Below are positions 15,701 to 23,322 of a DNA stretch of 45,472 bases, piece after piece. Every line of letters starts with the position of its first letter. Positions within the stretch are counted from its first letter, which is position 1. Source of the stretch: Dehalococcoidia bacterium (lineage in GTDB: Bacteria; Chloroflexota; Dehalococcoidia; UBA2979); assembly GCA_019694855.1 (NCBI GenBank), contig JAIBBD010000012.1:1-45472 (forward strand), read 5' to 3'. The notes beneath the pieces are model-generated. The model was not told the origin of the DNA. It was given only the letters and a program-made list of their open reading frames with translations, and made no database searches. The translations under genes were made by a program, and so were the position numbers.

Positions 15701-18229
15701 TCAGGCCACCGTGGGTGCGTAGTCCATCCCGATGTGACCGAGCGCCTCGAAGCGCCGGTACTCCTCGTCGGAGAATCCGAGCAGCTCGCGATAGACATAC
15801 TCGTTGTCCTCGCCCAGGCGAGGGGCGTGTCGCGGCACCGGTCGCGTGGAGGCGCTTGCCCGCCACGCCGGGGCGAGGTGTAGTTGGGCCCCCGTCTCGG
15901 GATGCTCGACCGGCCGGAAGAATCCGCGGGCGTTGAGGTGTCGGTCCTCGAAGACGTCGGCTTCAGTCATGACCGCGCCCGCCGGTACGCCCGCCCGCTG
16001 GAGCCGGTTCATCACCCAGTGCGCGTCGCGGTCCGCGACCCACGCACCGATGATCGCGTCGAGCTCCGCCCGGTGCTCGTGGCGGCCGGCCATGGTGTCG
16101 AAGCGGATGTCGTCGACGAGGTCCTGGCGGTACATCGCCTCGCAGAGTGCGTGCCAGTCGTCATCGTGGCGGACGGCGATCGTGACCCAGTCGTCAGCGC
16201 CTTTGCAGCGGTAGACGTTGTGCGGCGCCAGCCACGCATGGTCGTTGCCCATCTGCGACCACAACCGCTGGTTCATTGTGTAGTCCATGACGAAGTCCCC
16301 GATGAGCGGCACGAAGTTCTCCGCCGTCGCCTGCTCGATGTACAGTCCCTGCCCCGTGCGGTCGCGGTACCGCAGCCCGGAGAGGAACGCGAACGCGCCC
16401 GCGATTCCGGACGCGGCGTCCGAGGGCACCCCGAGCGGAATGTACTCATAGCTCAGCCCCGGGTACGTGCGGATCGCGGGATGTCCCGCCATCGCCTCCA
16501 TGAAGTGGCCCATGCTTCGTAGTGAGCGGTAGGGGCCTTCGATGCCGAAGCCCGGAATGCGCAGCATCACGAGGCGCGGATTGATCGCGGAGAGGCGCTC
16601 CCACGTCACGCCTTGCTTCTCGATGTTCGGGGGCAGGTTGTTCTCGATCACCCCGTCCGCCATCGCCACGAGTCGTTCGAGCACCGCCTGTCCTTCGGGT
16701 GTCGCGAGGTTGACGGTCATCGAGCGCTTCCCCCGCGCGTGCGCGTTGAACGCCGATGACCGGTTCCATGCCCGCGGCTCGATTGGGCCGTCCGCGTATC
16801 CCGTTCCGGCTGCCCCGCTCGCCAGCGCGTCCACCATCTCTTGCGGCGGGTGCGCGAGCTGCCCGCGTGTCGACGGCGCGAAGTGGTGCAGAGACTCCAC
16901 GCGGATCACCTCGGCGCCCCAGTCGGCGAGCTGCATCGTGGCGTAAGGCCCCGCGAGGACCACGGTGAAGTCGAGGACTCGCACCCCCTCGAGCGGCAGC
17001 CGCGAGCGCGGCCGTGCGGGCTCCCGAGCCGGCTCTGTCGCCGGGGGCGTGACGAGCGGGTGTGCGATGGTAGCGAGGACCTCCCCGGTGTGCTCGCCCA
17101 GCAGCGGGGCGCGCCGACGCGGCGGCATCGGCTCGTCTGGACGGCGCAGCTGGAAGTGATAGCCGGGGTAGAGCAACGGCCCGGTTTCCGGGTGGTCGAT
17201 CTCCTGGAAGAACCCGCGCTCGACGAAGTTCGGGTCCTCGAGGAGGTCTGCAATCGTGTTCACCGGTGCGCCGAGGACGCCGTGCTCCATGCAGCCCGCC
17301 AGGATTTCCGTCTTGGTGTGAGACAGCGTCCACGGCAACAGGTAGCCGAGGAACTCCTCGGCCCGTCCCGGCTGCACGCGTGCCGCGACCGTGGCGTACT
17401 CAGGCGTCTCCAGCAGCTCTGGCATGCCGATCAGCCGAATCACCGTATCGAGGCGTGCCGGGCCGGCCCCGAGCATGAACCAGCCGTCCGCACAGGGCAC
17501 GACCCCGCCGCCGATGTTCGACGCGAGCGGCGGCCGCCCCGAGTACTTCCCCGTGAACTGGTACTGCATCAGCCGCGCCAGTCGCAGGTCGATGGAATGC
17601 ACGGCCGTCTCGAAGATGGAGACGTCCACGTGCTCACCGTCGCCGTGCTGCTCCGCGGCGCGCAGTGCCGTCAGCGTCGCCAGCGCGGCAACCATTCCGG
17701 TGTAGAAGCCGGTCTGTCGGCCCGCGACCTTCAGCGGCTCGTGGTCGCGCTCCCCCGAGGCGTACATGACGCCGCCCATCCCGTAGAGCGTGAGATCCAT
17801 CCCCTGCCAGTCCCGGTACGGTCCGTCCTGGCCGAAGTTGCTAATCGAGGTGAGGACGACCTTCGGATTGAGCGCGCGCAGCGTTTCGTACCCCAGGCCA
17901 AGTCGATCGAGCGTGCCGGGGCTGAAGTTCTCGATCACCGCGTCCGACTCGCGCACCAGGCCCCGCAGCTGGTCGCGGTCGGCCTCCCGCCGCAGGTCGA
18001 GGATCACCGACCGTTTGTTGGTGTTGAGGAACAGGAAGAGACCGCTGCGTTCGGGCCCCGGAATGTCCTGAAAGAACGGCGGCAGCGCGCGTGCCGGGTC
18101 GCCACCCGGCGGTTCGACCTTGATTACGTCAGCGCCGTAGTCGGCAAGCAACCGGGTGCAGAACGGCCCCGACGTGTACCAGGTGAGGTCGAGGATCCGG
18201 ATGCCATCGAGGGGCAGGGGTGTCGCCAT
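15701..18229 (-). CDS. Two-domain CaiB/BaiF family CoA-transferase
   Basis: 842-residue tandem fusion of two family III CoA-transferase domains (about residues 5-385 and 412-830). These enzymes move CoA between carboxylic acids through an aspartyl-CoA thioester. Domain 1 has LDGIRILDLTWYTSGPF and WQGMDLTLYG, where Asp145 fits the catalytic Asp. Domain 2 has LEGVRVLDFTVVLAGPY, but the equivalent segment reads RSMGHFMEAM, with His575 instead of Asp, so it may be inactive or structural. Family III enzymes are interlocked dimers; the fusion could supply both chains. ATG 18229 is preferred to the long upstream extension because domain 1 starts directly after it. Substrates unknown. Confidence 0.9.
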   Translation of the reverse strand: MATPLPLDGIRILDLTWYTSGPFCTRLLADYGADVIKVEPPGGDPARALPPFFQDIPGPERSGLFLFLNTNKRSVILDLRREADRDQLRGLVRESDAVIENFSPGTLDRLGLGYETLRALNPKVVLTSISNFGQDGPYRDWQGMDLTLYGMGGVMYASGERDHEPLKVAGRQTGFYTGMVAALATLTALRAAEQHGDGEHVDVSIFETAVHSIDLRLARLMQYQFTGKYSGRPPLASNIGGGVVPCADGWFMLGAGPARLDTVIRLIGMPELLETPEYATVAARVQPGRAEEFLGYLLPWTLSHTKTEILAGCMEHGVLGAPVNTIADLLEDPNFVERGFFQEIDHPETGPLLYPGYHFQLRRPDEPMPPRRRAPLLGEHTGEVLATIAHPLVTPPATEPAREPARPRSRLPLEGVRVLDFTVVLAGPYATMQLADWGAEVIRVESLHHFAPSTRGQLAHPPQEMVDALASGAAGTGYADGPIEPRAWNRSSAFNAHARGKRSMTVNLATPEGQAVLERLVAMADGVIENNLPPNIEKQGVTWERLSAINPRLVMLRIPGFGIEGPYRSLRSMGHFMEAMAGHPAIRTYPGLSYEYIPLGVPSDAASGIAGAFAFLSGLRYRDRTGQGLYIEQATAENFVPLIGDFVMDYTMNQRLWSQMGNDHAWLAPHNVYRCKGADDWVTIAVRHDDDWHALCEAMYRQDLVDDIRFDTMAGRHEHRAELDAIIGAWVADRDAHWVMNRLQRAGVPAGAVMTEADVFEDRHLNARGFFRPVEHPETGAQLHLAPAWRASASTRPVPRHAPRLGEDNEYVYRELLGFSDEEYRRFEALGHIGMDYAPTVA

Positions 18230-18266
18230 ACCGCGTGGACCTCGCTGCGTGTCGAGGCGCGGAGGC

Positions 18267-18286
18267 CTCGAAATTGGCTCGAAATT
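18267..18286. repeat. Direct repeat CTCGAAATT, possible operator
   Basis: CTCGAAATT occurs at 18267-18275 and 18278-18286, 11 bases (about one helical turn) apart, just downstream of the predicted CaiB transcription start. The palindrome ACGGCCGT (18287-18294) follows. Confidence 0.4.
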
Positions 18287-18294
18287 ACGGCCGT

Positions 18295-18323
18295 ATTGTA
18301 GCGGGAAAAAACGCGTGTGCCAC
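18295..18323 (-). promoter_or_regulatory. Predicted promoter of the CaiB gene
   Basis: On the minus strand GTGGCA (18323 to 18318), a 17-base spacer and TACAAT (18300 to 18295, near consensus) predict a transcription start near 18288, just before two direct repeats. Confidence 0.6.
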
Positions 18324-18388
18324 CAATAGATCCTGTAGTAGCATCCCACGAACGCACGTGGTGGGGACAACGACTGGAGGGGATGCTG

Positions 18389-20191
18389 GTGGACGACATC
18401 ACGACGACGGAGCGCATCGCGGGATGGCGCCTGGATCGCCGCGCCGCGCTGCGAGGCGGTACGCTGGCCCTTGGGGGCCTCGCGGCCGCGGCGTTGATCG
18501 GCTGCGGGGGCAGCGACGACAACAAGGACTCGGGCTCCGGTGGTGCGACCGCGACGGGCACCTCGGCTGCGAGCAACGTCGACAAGGGCGACGCCCAGCG
18601 CGGGCTCTTCGTCAAGGACGACGCGCTGCCCTACCCGTACAACTACCCGGAACCCAAGAAGGACCCCAAGCCGGGTGGGACGCTGCGCGTGGCGGCGACC
18701 TGGGACGTCGGCCCGATGGACCCCACTGTTTCCGCCGCCGGCGGGACCGTCACCGTGCCGAACATGGTCTACAACCGGCTAATCGGCGTGAAGCGCGGGC
18801 CGACCGCGGACCCGTTCAAGATGGAGCTGCAGCCGGAGCTGGCGCAGTCATGGGAGCGCACCCCGGACGGGCTGACCTACACCTTCAAGATCCGCAACGA
18901 CATTAAGTGGCAGAACATCGCGCCGCTCAATGGCCGCCAGTTCGTCGCTGCTGACGCCGCCTTCGCCCTCAACCGCTACATGACCGAGGGCGTGCACAAG
19001 GCGTACTACGTCAACGTCGACTCCATCGAGGCGGTCGACGCCAGCACGCTCAAGATCAAGATGAAGCGTGCCGTCGCCGACTTCCTCAACCCGATCGCGA
19101 GCGACAAGCAGACGATCTTCCCGAAGGAACTCGTCGACAATGGCGAGATCGGCAAGAAAGTCATCGGCACCGGTCCGATGATCCTGCAGGAGGCCACCGC
19201 CGGTCAGCGCGTGACCTTCACTAAGAACCCGGACTACTTCGCCCGCAAGGTTCTGCTCGACGGGTTCGAGTTCAAGATTATGCCGGACCTCGCCGCCCGC
19301 GTCGCAGCGTTCCGCACGGGGCAGGTTGAGTACGCCTACTCGCCGATCTCGACCCCCAGCGAGCTCGACAACCTGAAGAAGTCGAACCCGGACATTCAGA
19401 TCAACATGGTGCCGCTGACGTACATGACGTTCACGCTCGCCATGAACCTGACCGACCCCAAGTACCAGGACGAGCGCGTCCGACGCGCCCTGTCGATGGC
19501 CATCAACCGCCAGCAGCTGGTGCAGTTCCTCGGCGAGGGCCTGGGCAAGGCGCTCAACATCATTCCGTGGACCTACGTCCTGGACAAGGAACCGACGATC
19601 GAGTCGGGCGCCCTCGGTAAGTGGATGAAGTACGCCCCGGACGAGTCGAAGGCACTCCTCGCCGCGGCCGGCGCTGACAAGCTGCAGATGAAGCAGATCT
19701 ACTACGCCTACAGCGCGGCGAACGACAAGACCGTCGAGGTCGCCGTTCCGATGCTGCAGGCCGTCGGCGTCAGCATCAGCGGTGGCAAGGTCGACTACAA
19801 CGAGTTCAATTCGCAATGGGTGGGTGCGAAGCTCCCGGACGCCACGATGTCCGGCTGGGGCACCGCCGGCTTCGACGCTGACAACTGGTTCTACGCGCAG
19901 GTGCAGTCGAAGTCGCCTGGCAACCGCTGGCGCATCAACGACCCGCAGATCGACGCGTGGGCGGATCAGCAGCAGACGACGCTCGACCCGGCCGCACGGC
20001 GCGAGATCCAGAAGAAGATCTGGGATCGCGACCTCGACATGATGTACCGGCCTTCGTTCCCGGCCGGTTTCGGCTACGAGGTCCTGGCCGCCTCGCTCCG
20101 AGGCGTCCGCTGGGGGCAGGGGTCGCCGAACTCCAACAGCTCCTACTACAACTGGGGCAGCCAGGTCGAGAACGCCTGGCTCGACAAGTAA
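18389..20191 (+). CDS. Oligopeptide/nickel-type ABC substrate-binding lipoprotein (SBP_bac_5)
   Basis: 600-residue extracytoplasmic solute-binding protein of the DppA/OppA class. I choose GTG 18389 because GGAGGGG lies six bases upstream; ATG 18383 touches that site. The N-terminus has a twin-arginine motif (LDRRAALRGG, Arg17-Arg18), a hydrophobic stretch and lipobox LIGC with Cys39, so it is probably Tat-exported and lipid-anchored. The mature part shows PKPGGTLRVAATWD, then ELAQSWERTPDGLTYTFKIR and DERVRRALSMAINRQQLVQ, typical of the family. No permease or ATPase lies nearby, so the transporter must be encoded elsewhere. A strong terminator follows. Confidence 0.93.
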   Translation: MDDITTTERIAGWRLDRRAALRGGTLALGGLAAAALIGCGGSDDNKDSGSGGATATGTSAASNVDKGDAQRGLFVKDDALPYPYNYPEPKKDPKPGGTLRVAATWDVGPMDPTVSAAGGTVTVPNMVYNRLIGVKRGPTADPFKMELQPELAQSWERTPDGLTYTFKIRNDIKWQNIAPLNGRQFVAADAAFALNRYMTEGVHKAYYVNVDSIEAVDASTLKIKMKRAVADFLNPIASDKQTIFPKELVDNGEIGKKVIGTGPMILQEATAGQRVTFTKNPDYFARKVLLDGFEFKIMPDLAARVAAFRTGQVEYAYSPISTPSELDNLKKSNPDIQINMVPLTYMTFTLAMNLTDPKYQDERVRRALSMAINRQQLVQFLGEGLGKALNIIPWTYVLDKEPTIESGALGKWMKYAPDESKALLAAAGADKLQMKQIYYAYSAANDKTVEVAVPMLQAVGVSISGGKVDYNEFNSQWVGAKLPDATMSGWGTAGFDADNWFYAQVQSKSPGNRWRINDPQIDAWADQQQTTLDPAARREIQKKIWDRDLDMMYRPSFPAGFGYEVLAASLRGVRWGQGSPNSNSSYYNWGSQVENAWLDK

Positions 20192-20218
20192 GCGCTTCCC
20201 GAGGCGCGCGCATCGCAC

Positions 20219-20248
20219 CGAGGGCGCCGGCATCTGCCGGCGCCCTCG
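20219..20248 (+). terminator. Strong terminator hairpin after the substrate-binding gene
   Basis: A 13-base perfect stem (CGAGGGCGCCGGC/GCCGGCGCCCTCG) with loop ATCT lies 28 bases after the stop and also faces the end of the convergent Nramp gene, so it may work both ways. Confidence 0.85.
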
Positions 20249-20260
20249 TCATTCCCGGCG

Positions 20261-21562
20261 CTAGTAGAGGGTGACGAGCAACGCCAGCGCGGCGAGTCCC
20301 ATGAGCCCGGCGGTGGCCCAGCCGACCACAAGCGTCGCGGCCCCCGGCCGGAATGCCCCAAGGATGCGCCGGTCGTGTGCGGACACCATCAGGAACACGA
20401 GTAGCACAGGGGCGATGATCCCGTTCACGATCGCCGCGATGAAGAGGGCCCGCATCTCCGGCAGTGGACTGAAAACGATCCCCGCTCCGCCGCAGGTCGC
20501 GAGGATGATGACCGCGTAGAACTGCGGCGCCCGGCGGAAGGTCTCATTCAACCCCTCGGGCCAGTCGAAGAGTTCCGCGCTCGCGTACGCGACGGAGCCG
20601 GCCAGGACCGGCACCGCCAGCAGTCCCGTACCGATGATCCCGAGGGCGAACAGCAACGATGAGGCGTCACCCGCGAGCGGCCGGAGTGCCGCCGCCGCGT
20701 CGGCCGCCGTCTCGATGTCGCTGCGGCCCGAGCTGTGCAGCGCCGCGGCGGCGGTGAGGACGACGAAGTAGAAGCCGAGGTTCGCCATGAGCATGCCGAT
20801 GCCCACGTCGGCGTCGGCGGCCCGCACCAGGGCGCGGACGTGCGAGGCGGGCTCCCGGCGCGCGAGGACTCCGTGTGCGCGCTCTTCCTCAGCTTCCTGC
20901 GAGGTCTGCCAGAAGAAGAGGTACGGCGAGATCGTCGTTCCGAGTAGCGCCACCAGCGTCGCGAGGGTCTCGCGGTCGGCTTCGAAGCGCGGGGTGAACG
21001 TGCCGGCCAGCGCCGCCCGCCAGTCGGGTGATGCCGCGAATGCCCCCAGCACGTAGGCGAACACCACCAGCGTGAGCAACTTGAGATAGCGCGCGAACTG
21101 CGGGTACGGGATCGCCACCTCGAGGGCGGCAATGCCGAGGCCGATCGGGACGACGATCGCCCCCGCGGGCAGGGGCGTGAGCAGCGCGGTCACGGCCGCG
21201 ATCGCGCCGATGTCCGCCGCGATGTTCACCACGTTGGCGACGAACAGCAGCAGCACGATGATGCGCAGCCAGCCCTTGCCGTAGTGGCGCGCGATCGTCG
21301 CGGTCAGCCCCTCCCCGGTGACGACGCCGATGCGTGCGCAGATCGACTGCACCGCGAAGTTCATGGGTAACGTCACGAGGCTCGTCCAGAGCAGCGAGTA
21401 TCCGTGCGTCGCCCCGGTCACCGTGTACGTCGAGATGCCCGAGGGATCGTCGTCCGCCACGCCGGTCACGAGCCCGGGCCCGAGGCCGTGCCAACCCGCC
21501 CGCGCTCGCCGCGCGGCGAGGATCAACGGAAGGTCGATGCGGCTTCGCGCGCGCGCCAGCAC
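20261..21562 (-). CDS. Nramp-related divalent metal transporter
   Basis: 433-residue, eleven-helix-type carrier of the Nramp superfamily (metal ion import, usually with protons). The first-helix motif, normally DPGN, here reads DDDPSGIS. The sixth-helix motif, which has a metal-binding Met in canonical Nramps (MPHN), reads TTISPYLFFWQTSQEAEEE. Loss of Asn and Met places it with divergent members, some of which move Mg or Mn rather than Fe; the ion cannot be fixed from sequence. GTG 21562 starts six bases after a TAGACT -10, so the mRNA may be leaderless. It is divergent from a manganese riboswitch, which suggests linked metal homeostasis. Confidence 0.88.
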   Translation of the reverse strand: MLARARSRIDLPLILAARRARAGWHGLGPGLVTGVADDDPSGISTYTVTGATHGYSLLWTSLVTLPMNFAVQSICARIGVVTGEGLTATIARHYGKGWLRIIVLLLFVANVVNIAADIGAIAAVTALLTPLPAGAIVVPIGLGIAALEVAIPYPQFARYLKLLTLVVFAYVLGAFAASPDWRAALAGTFTPRFEADRETLATLVALLGTTISPYLFFWQTSQEAEEERAHGVLARREPASHVRALVRAADADVGIGMLMANLGFYFVVLTAAAALHSSGRSDIETAADAAAALRPLAGDASSLLFALGIIGTGLLAVPVLAGSVAYASAELFDWPEGLNETFRRAPQFYAVIILATCGGAGIVFSPLPEMRALFIAAIVNGIIAPVLLVFLMVSAHDRRILGAFRPGAATLVVGWATAGLMGLAALALLVTLY

Positions 21563-21568
21563 TCCGCC

Positions 21569-21574
21569 AGTCTA
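21569..21574 (-). promoter_or_regulatory. -10 element of the Nramp-like gene
   Basis: TAGACT followed by GG on the minus strand (21574 to 21569) is the same motif as before mutS. Only six bases separate it from GTG 21562, so the transcript should start at or near the start codon. Confidence 0.5.
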
Positions 21575-21612
21575 GTGTTGGCCGCGACGCGAAGCCACGA
21601 CGGAGCCGTGGA

Positions 21613-21640
21613 CGCCGAGGCAAGCCTGGTCGCCTCGGCG
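21613..21640 (-). terminator. Hairpin after a possible small minus-strand ORF
   Basis: CGCCGAGGC (21613-21621) pairs with GCCTCGGCG (21632-21640) around a 10-base loop. On the minus strand it lies just after the stop of the 41-codon frame at 21649-21774. Confidence 0.5.
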
Positions 21641-21648
21641 CGTTCCCC

Positions 21649-21774
21649 CTACTTGTCGAGCCAGGTGGTCGGGATCTGGCCCCCCGGTCGTAGAACGACG
21701 AGGTGGGTCTGAGCAGTCCGCCCCGGCGCGCCCCGCGCAGCCAGCCCTGGTACGTCGTGGCTTAGGGGCGGCAT
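21649..21774 (-). CDS. Possible 41-residue small protein or gene remnant
   Basis: A short frame (ATG 21774, TAG 21651-21649) encodes a peptide ending VVLRPGGQIPTTWLDK and is followed by a hairpin. Its last 16 bases before the third stop-codon base (CCTGGCTCGACAAGTA) are identical to the 3' end of the substrate-binding protein gene at 20191. No clear ribosome site is seen. It could be a real small gene, a decayed copy of a related 3' end, or chance. Otherwise the stretch between the Nramp start and the riboswitch promoter holds no gene. Confidence 0.3.
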   Translation of the reverse strand: MPPLSHDVPGLAARGAPGRTAQTHLVVLRPGGQIPTTWLDK

Positions 21775-21833
21775 TCGGCACGGCACCGTACCGCTGGTGG
21801 TGATACTTGTTCCAGATCTCAGTCAGCAGATTC

Positions 21834-21862
21834 TTGACATGCGGCCCACAACTCGCGACAAT
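21834..21862 (+). promoter_or_regulatory. Promoter of the riboswitch-terC transcript
   Basis: Perfect TTGACA (21834-21839), 17-base spacer and GACAAT (21857-21862). Transcription should start near 21868, exactly at the first base of the riboswitch. Confidence 0.8.
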
Positions 21863-21867
21863 CATTT

Positions 21868-21974
21868 CGTAAGGGGAGTAACCGACTCGGCCCTGGGCCG
21901 AGGATCGCGGTCGTCAGTACGGGCTTCGGCCCCGGCCGCGAATGAGCGCCCTCGCTCAGCGGTGAGACTTTGCG
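21868..21974 (+). ncRNA. yybP-ykoY manganese riboswitch aptamer
   Basis: The conserved blocks of this class occur in order: AAGGGGAGTA (21871-21880), a GC-rich hairpin (CTCGGCCC/GGGCCGAG), TCGTCAGTACGG (21911-21922), further hairpins, then GGTGAGACTTTGCG (21961-21974). The closing stem pairs 21868-21874 with 21968-21974, two pairs being G-U. The class senses Mn(II) and controls exporters such as MntP, YebN and Alx/TerC proteins. A terC-type gene follows, as expected. Identification is by eye from the known consensus; a covariance-model hit would confirm it. Confidence 0.9.
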
Positions 21975-21986
21975 CATCCAGCCGTG

Positions 21987-22003
21987 GGTGCGCGAAGCGC
22001 ACC
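21987..22003 (+). promoter_or_regulatory. Expression-platform hairpin next to the ribosome site
   Basis: GGTGCGC-GAA-GCGCACC forms a perfect seven-base stem directly before GGGAGAGAGGG, the ribosome site of the small ORF at 22022. There is no T-run, so translational rather than terminator control by the riboswitch is more likely. Confidence 0.5.
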
Positions 22004-22021
22004 GGGAGAGAGGGTCGTTTC

Positions 22022-22228
22022 ATGTTCGATGAGCTGTTCGAGCTGTTCGAACGGGATCGCGGGCGCCACAAGAACGGTGCTCGACCGGGGCTGTTTGGGC
22101 GCCTCTTCGGCCATCACGCGGCCGCCGAGCCGCGCGATGACACTCGTCGCCACGTCGATGAAGACGATGACCAGCGCGACGAGCGCCGCCGGCCCCGCCG
22201 GCGCGACGAAATCGATTTCGACGACTAA
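22022..22228 (+). CDS. Small charged protein between Mn riboswitch and terC
   Basis: 68-residue protein beginning MFDELFELFERDRGRHKNG, with a Gly/Phe/His segment (GLFGRLFGHH) in the middle and an Arg/Asp-rich, probably disordered tail ending DEIDFDD. ATG 22022 has a strong GGGAGAGAGGG site and is the first start codon after the riboswitch. The downstream TerC gene follows after 60 bases, so both should be manganese-controlled. The Asp/Glu/His-rich sequence could bind metal, but this is a guess; I know no family. Confidence 0.7.
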   Translation: MFDELFELFERDRGRHKNGARPGLFGRLFGHHAAAEPRDDTRRHVDEDDDQRDERRRPRRRDEIDFDD

Positions 22229-22288
22229 CTGATCTCCGACGGAGCGATGACGCCGAGCGCGTGCTCGGCCTCATCGCCACGCTGAAAG

Positions 22289-23275
22289 GTGCATCCGTTG
22301 TCCGAGCTGTTGCCCTGGGTCCTCTTCACAGCCTTCGTCATCGGCATGCTGGCCGTCGACCTCGGCTTTTTCCACCGCGAGGCGCACGAGGTGCGCCGCC
22401 GCGAGGCGCTGGCCTGGTCCGCCGTCTGGGTCGGCCTGGCAGTCGTCTTCAACATCGGCATCTACGCTACTCGAGGCGGCGCCGACGGCATCGAGTGGAC
22501 GACGGGCTACCTGATCGAGAAATCCCTTGCCGTCGACAACGTCTTCGTCTTCCTGTTGATCTTCTCGACGTTCCAGGTCCCCGCGATCTACCAGCATCGC
22601 GTGCTGTTCTGGGGTGTCCTCGGCGCCCTCGTGATGCGCGGCGCGCTGATCGCGGCCGCCGGTGTCCTCCTGAGCACGCTCCACTTCGTGATCTACGTCT
22701 TTGGCGCGCTGTTGATCGTCACGGGGATCAAGTTCCTGCGCGACCAGGAGCACGCTCCCGAGCTGAACAGGAACTGGCTCGTCCGGTTCGCCCGGCGATT
22801 CCTGCCGACGACCGAGCGCTACGAGGGCCAGCACTTCTTCATTCGGCGGAGCGGCGTCCTGTACATGACGCCGCTCTTCCTCGTGCTGCTGCTCATCGAG
22901 GCGACCGACCTGGTGTTCGCGGTCGACTCCATACCCGCCATCTACGCGGTGACAGACGACCCGTTCATCGTGTTCACCTCGAACGTCTTCGCGATCCTGG
23001 GGTTACGGGCGATGTACTTCGTCCTCGCGGGCTACCTCAGCGCGTTTCGCTACGTGAAGCCCGCGCTCGCGGCGATTCTCGTCTTCGTCGGTGTGAAGAT
23101 GCTGCTCACGGACATCTACAAGATTCACCCGTTGATGAGCCTCGTGGTGATCGTCACGATCCTTGTCGTGGCCATCGGCGCGTCGATCCGCACGAACCGC
23201 GCGGAGCAACGGGCCGCACCGCTCGCGGCGGAGCGAGGTGGCGGGCTCCCCGGCGAGCGTTTCGAAGCATCCTGA
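22289..23275 (+). CDS. TerC/Alx family membrane protein, probable Mn exporter
   Basis: 328-residue membrane protein with about nine helices. The TerC signature EKSLAVDNVFVFLLIF and its repeat EATDLVFAVDSIPAIYA place acidic residues in the membrane, as in Alx/TerC manganese exporters. The intervening loop is basic. GTG 22289 is the longer start; TTG 22298 has the better ribosome site (GAAAGGTG, six-base spacing) and may be the true one. It lies behind a yybP-ykoY riboswitch and a small charged ORF, which strongly supports a role in removing excess Mn, or in supplying Mn to secreted enzymes as proposed for TerC proteins. Confidence 0.93.
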   Translation: MHPLSELLPWVLFTAFVIGMLAVDLGFFHREAHEVRRREALAWSAVWVGLAVVFNIGIYATRGGADGIEWTTGYLIEKSLAVDNVFVFLLIFSTFQVPAIYQHRVLFWGVLGALVMRGALIAAAGVLLSTLHFVIYVFGALLIVTGIKFLRDQEHAPELNRNWLVRFARRFLPTTERYEGQHFFIRRSGVLYMTPLFLVLLLIEATDLVFAVDSIPAIYAVTDDPFIVFTSNVFAILGLRAMYFVLAGYLSAFRYVKPALAAILVFVGVKMLLTDIYKIHPLMSLVVIVTILVVAIGASIRTNRAEQRAAPLAAERGGGLPGERFEAS

Positions 23276-23288
23276 CACGCCCGATGAG

Positions 23289-23322
23289 CGCGGGGAGGGA
23301 GGCGACGGCCCCCCTCCCCGCG
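23289..23322. terminator. Bidirectional terminator hairpin
   Basis: CGCGGGGAGGG (23289-23299) pairs perfectly with CCCTCCCCGCG (23312-23322) between the ends of the convergent terC and VOC genes. Confidence 0.75.

Noticed and set aside
16841-18301. 486-codon plus-strand frame opposite the CaiB fusion
   Set aside because: Antisense shadow with no recognisable motifs; the minus-strand CaiB/BaiF domains are unambiguous.
18848-20233. 461-codon minus-strand frame opposite the substrate-binding gene
   Set aside because: Repetitive Val/Arg/Asp/His-rich shadow; the plus strand has the full solute-binding fold, a lipobox and a terminator.
20261-23275. Nramp carrier as a second target of the riboswitch
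   Set aside because: The aptamer is on the plus strand and read away from the Nramp gene, which has its own leaderless-type promoter.
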